A stretch of DNA of 31,902 nt. Origin: JAGZHZ01 sp963929865 (GTDB lineage Bacteria > Bacillota > Clostridia > Lachnospirales > Lachnospiraceae). A program made the position numbers and the translations under genes. The stretch spans positions 1 through 31,902 of the forward strand of contig CAWVKK010000058.1 in the NCBI GenBank assembly GCA_963929865.1, written 5' to 3'. The notes under the pieces are model-generated. The model was given only the letters and a program-made list of their open reading frames with translations, made no database searches and was not told where the DNA came from. This document shows positions 30,427-31,902 of this stretch, in pieces (the first letter of the stretch is position 1; the number at the start of each line of letters is the position of its first letter).

Positions 30427-31896
30427 CTATGAGGGATCGATAGAAGGGAAAGCAGGATTCTCAGAAGAAGGCGGAGAAGAAAACTGATCCTGACACTTGG
30501 CAAGTCCATCGGAGAGAATATCCATGGTTCTCTCAAAGGAAGCCTGCGCTTCCGCGTAAATGCCGTAAACGCCTGTGTTTTCCTCAAGATGCGCGACGTC
30601 GTCAAGAGGAAAAATATAATATTTTGAGCCATTGTCCTGAAAACGGTAGACCCAGGTGGGCAGAACGCTGACATCTGTGATCGATACGGTTCCATCCGCC
30701 GACTGGTGCAAGGACAGCGTTACCATCACGCCGTCCTCCGTGTGGCCGGTGGGCATCTCGTCCATCAGATACGTGCGCTGGTTGCTCAGGGCATTTCCGG
30801 TGGAGTAGATGCAGAACGTCTTGCGTGCGCCGTCTGTGCTGGTCAGAACATCGATGGGCTGGATGACGTGCGGATGACCGCCGATGATGGCGTCTATGCC
30901 AAGATCGCACAGCTTTTGGGCGATCTCATCTTGATACTGCGCTTCAACTAACTGGTATTCCTCTCCCCAATGGATGTTCATCACGAAAAAGGACACGCCT
31001 TCCTCTTCCATCTGTGCGATGCTCTGTTCGACCTCACGGTAAAACGGCTCCAGGCTGTCGTACTGAAAGGTATTGATCAGGGCGGCAGAGCGGTCGTCCA
31101 GGAGCATTCCGTTTAGGTAGTGATGGACGCCGTCGCCCGGCGTCTCGTACACATAATTTAAGAAACCGACGGAGACACCGCAGATCTGTGCGATATAGTA
31201 AGGCTTTTCCGAGAGAGAGGCGCGCGCCCCCGTATGGGCAATCTGTTTTTCCTCATAGACGGACAGAGTCCGGAAAAATCCGTCTTCGAGAGAATCATAG
31301 ATGTGGTTGGTGGCTAAAAACTGCAGATCGATCCCGCTCTCTTCCATATTTTCGATGATGACGTCCGGAGCGTTGAACATAGGATGACCGGAATACCCCC
31401 TCTCAGGACCGCCCAGGGAACCCTCAAACTCTGCCGTCATAAAATCAGGCTCGCTGTAGTAGGGCGCAATATACCGAAAAATGCTGGAAAAATCGTAATT
31501 GCCGTTCTCATCCGGATAAGAAGTCATAAAAGGCGAGTGCAGGAGAAAACAGCCGGTGCATCCGATCGTAAAATCGACCTCCGGATACACAGCGGGGGCT
31601 GCAGTCTCAGACTGTACCTCAGTCAGAGGGACTGCAGAGGCGGTCTGCTCCGGCACAGAGGGAGAAAAAAGAGAGAAGACAAACCGGATCAGTGAGACGA
31701 GCGCGACGGCGGTCAGGACGACAAAGGCGGCGGCAAGACCTAAGAGCGCATACTTTTTCCGCCTTCTTCTGCGCTTCCTCTGGCTGGGAGAAAGGCGGCG
31801 CTTCTTTCTTTTGCGGTACTGCATCTGCTTATATTTTCCGCGGCGGATCGCCTGTGAAGTCTGCCGCCGCAGCTGGTTTCTTTTTCTTTCATCCAT
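30427..31896 (-). CDS. CapA-family membrane-anchored protein
   Basis: This 489-residue protein starts with a very basic cytoplasmic region (residues 1-48, mostly Arg and Lys), one membrane segment (about 50-75), a Ser/Thr/Pro-rich linker (about 77-105), then a CapA (poly-gamma-glutamate synthesis / metallophosphatase-like) domain outside the cell. CapA signatures are DFTIGCTGCFLLHSP near 108-122, FMTAEFEGSLGG near 152-163, FLATNHIYD near 194-202, and MNIHWGEEY and IGGHPHVIQ near 306-345, which look like metal-ligand clusters. One difference is Asn-His-Ile-Tyr-Asp in place of the usual ANNH-x2-D arrangement. The ATG is at the right edge of the window, so the upstream region cannot be judged. 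The partner proteins CapB/CapC are not in the window, so polyglutamate synthesis should not be inferred. Confidence 0.88.
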   Translation of the reverse strand: MDERKRNQLRRQTSQAIRRGKYKQMQYRKRKKRRLSPSQRKRRRRRKKYALLGLAAAFVVLTAVALVSLIRFVFSLFSPSVPEQTASAVPLTEVQSETAAPAVYPEVDFTIGCTGCFLLHSPFMTSYPDENGNYDFSSIFRYIAPYYSEPDFMTAEFEGSLGGPERGYSGHPMFNAPDVIIENMEESGIDLQFLATNHIYDSLEDGFFRTLSVYEEKQIAHTGARASLSEKPYYIAQICGVSVGFLNYVYETPGDGVHHYLNGMLLDDRSAALINTFQYDSLEPFYREVEQSIAQMEEEGVSFFVMNIHWGEEYQLVEAQYQDEIAQKLCDLGIDAIIGGHPHVIQPIDVLTSTDGARKTFCIYSTGNALSNQRTYLMDEMPTGHTEDGVMVTLSLHQSADGTVSITDVSVLPTWVYRFQDNGSKYYIFPLDDVAHLEENTGVYGIYAEAQASFERTMDILSDGLAKCQDQFSSPPSSENPAFPSIDPS

Positions 31897-31902
31897 CGTG
31901 AA

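Noticed and set aside
30427..31896. CapA-family gene as a capsule (poly-gamma-glutamate) locus
   Set aside because: No capB or capC relatives are in the window; CapA-domain proteins are often found alone.
1..31902. Mobile element, prophage, CRISPR or toxin-antitoxin module
   Set aside because: No transposase, integrase, regular spaced repeats, att-like flanking repeats or tRNA-bounded insertion was seen; the RHH-like gene has a hydrogenase rather than a toxin as its neighbour.

Overview
This window looks like the chromosome of an anaerobic, spore-forming Firmicute of the class Clostridia, most likely family Lachnospiraceae. The evidence is the gene content: spoIVA, a ytfJ/gerW homologue and an alpha/beta-type small acid-soluble spore protein (sporulation); the fhs-fchA-folD one-carbon cluster common in acetogenic and related Clostridia; an [FeFe]-hydrogenase-like iron-sulfur protein; and the conserved rpmB / asp23-like / fakA-like / recG block. 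Species assignment is inference. Most genes lie on the + strand. I see no tRNA, rRNA, CRISPR array, insertion sequence, integrase or phage module.

Layout. 1-1.76 kb: end of formate-THF ligase, then fchA and folD, closed by a hairpin terminator. 1.79-3.3 kb: yqeG-type HAD phosphatase, a VanW-family protein, and a doubtful 40-codon ORF. 3.28-5.9 kb (minus strand): a TIM-barrel-like protein with its own promoter, and an [FeFe]-hydrogenase-like protein preceded by a small ribbon-helix-helix protein with a near-perfect sigma-A promoter. 6.16-9.05 kb: spoIVA, then a secreted cell-wall-binding lysozyme-like protein with its own consensus promoter. 9.08-12.48 kb: late cobalamin assembly (cobT, cobU, cobS, a second degenerate cobU-like gene, cobC-like phosphatase). 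12.59-14.8 kb: ruvA-ruvB and zapA. 14.85-20.13 kb: large U32-family protein, FtsW/RodA-type glycosyltransferase and class B penicillin-binding protein in tight or overlapping order. 20.24-22.82 kb: Nudix hydrolase, a hypothetical protein, DUF2953 protein, ytfJ/gerW and a 46-codon membrane protein. 22.9-27.57 kb: rpmB (minus) divergent from asp23-like, fakA-like and recG. 27.57-28.0 kb: a structured non-coding stretch and a SASP gene (minus). 28.2-30.35 kb: a divergent methylglyoxal synthase and a Na/Pi cotransporter with a PhoU-like tail. 30.43-31.9 kb: CapA-family membrane-anchored protein (minus).

How the genes work together. Fhs, FchA and FolD carry formate to methylene-THF; here FolD appears to lack the cyclohydrolase lysine and glutamine, so FchA would be the needed cyclohydrolase. 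CobT, CobU, CobS and CobC would finish cobalamin from cobinamide and a lower-ligand base, but no B12 riboswitch is visible in front of them. RuvAB and RecG process recombination junctions; FtsW/RodA plus the PBP form a peptidoglycan polymerase-transpeptidase pair, and ZapA belongs to the division ring.

Most of the window is ordinary core genome and I did not find a clear multi-gene undescribed system. The best leads are the active-site-altered FolD, the complementary pair of CobU-like proteins, the methylglyoxal synthase with a changed active-site loop, the RHH-hydrogenase pair, and an orphan promoter leading into two stem-loops after recG.
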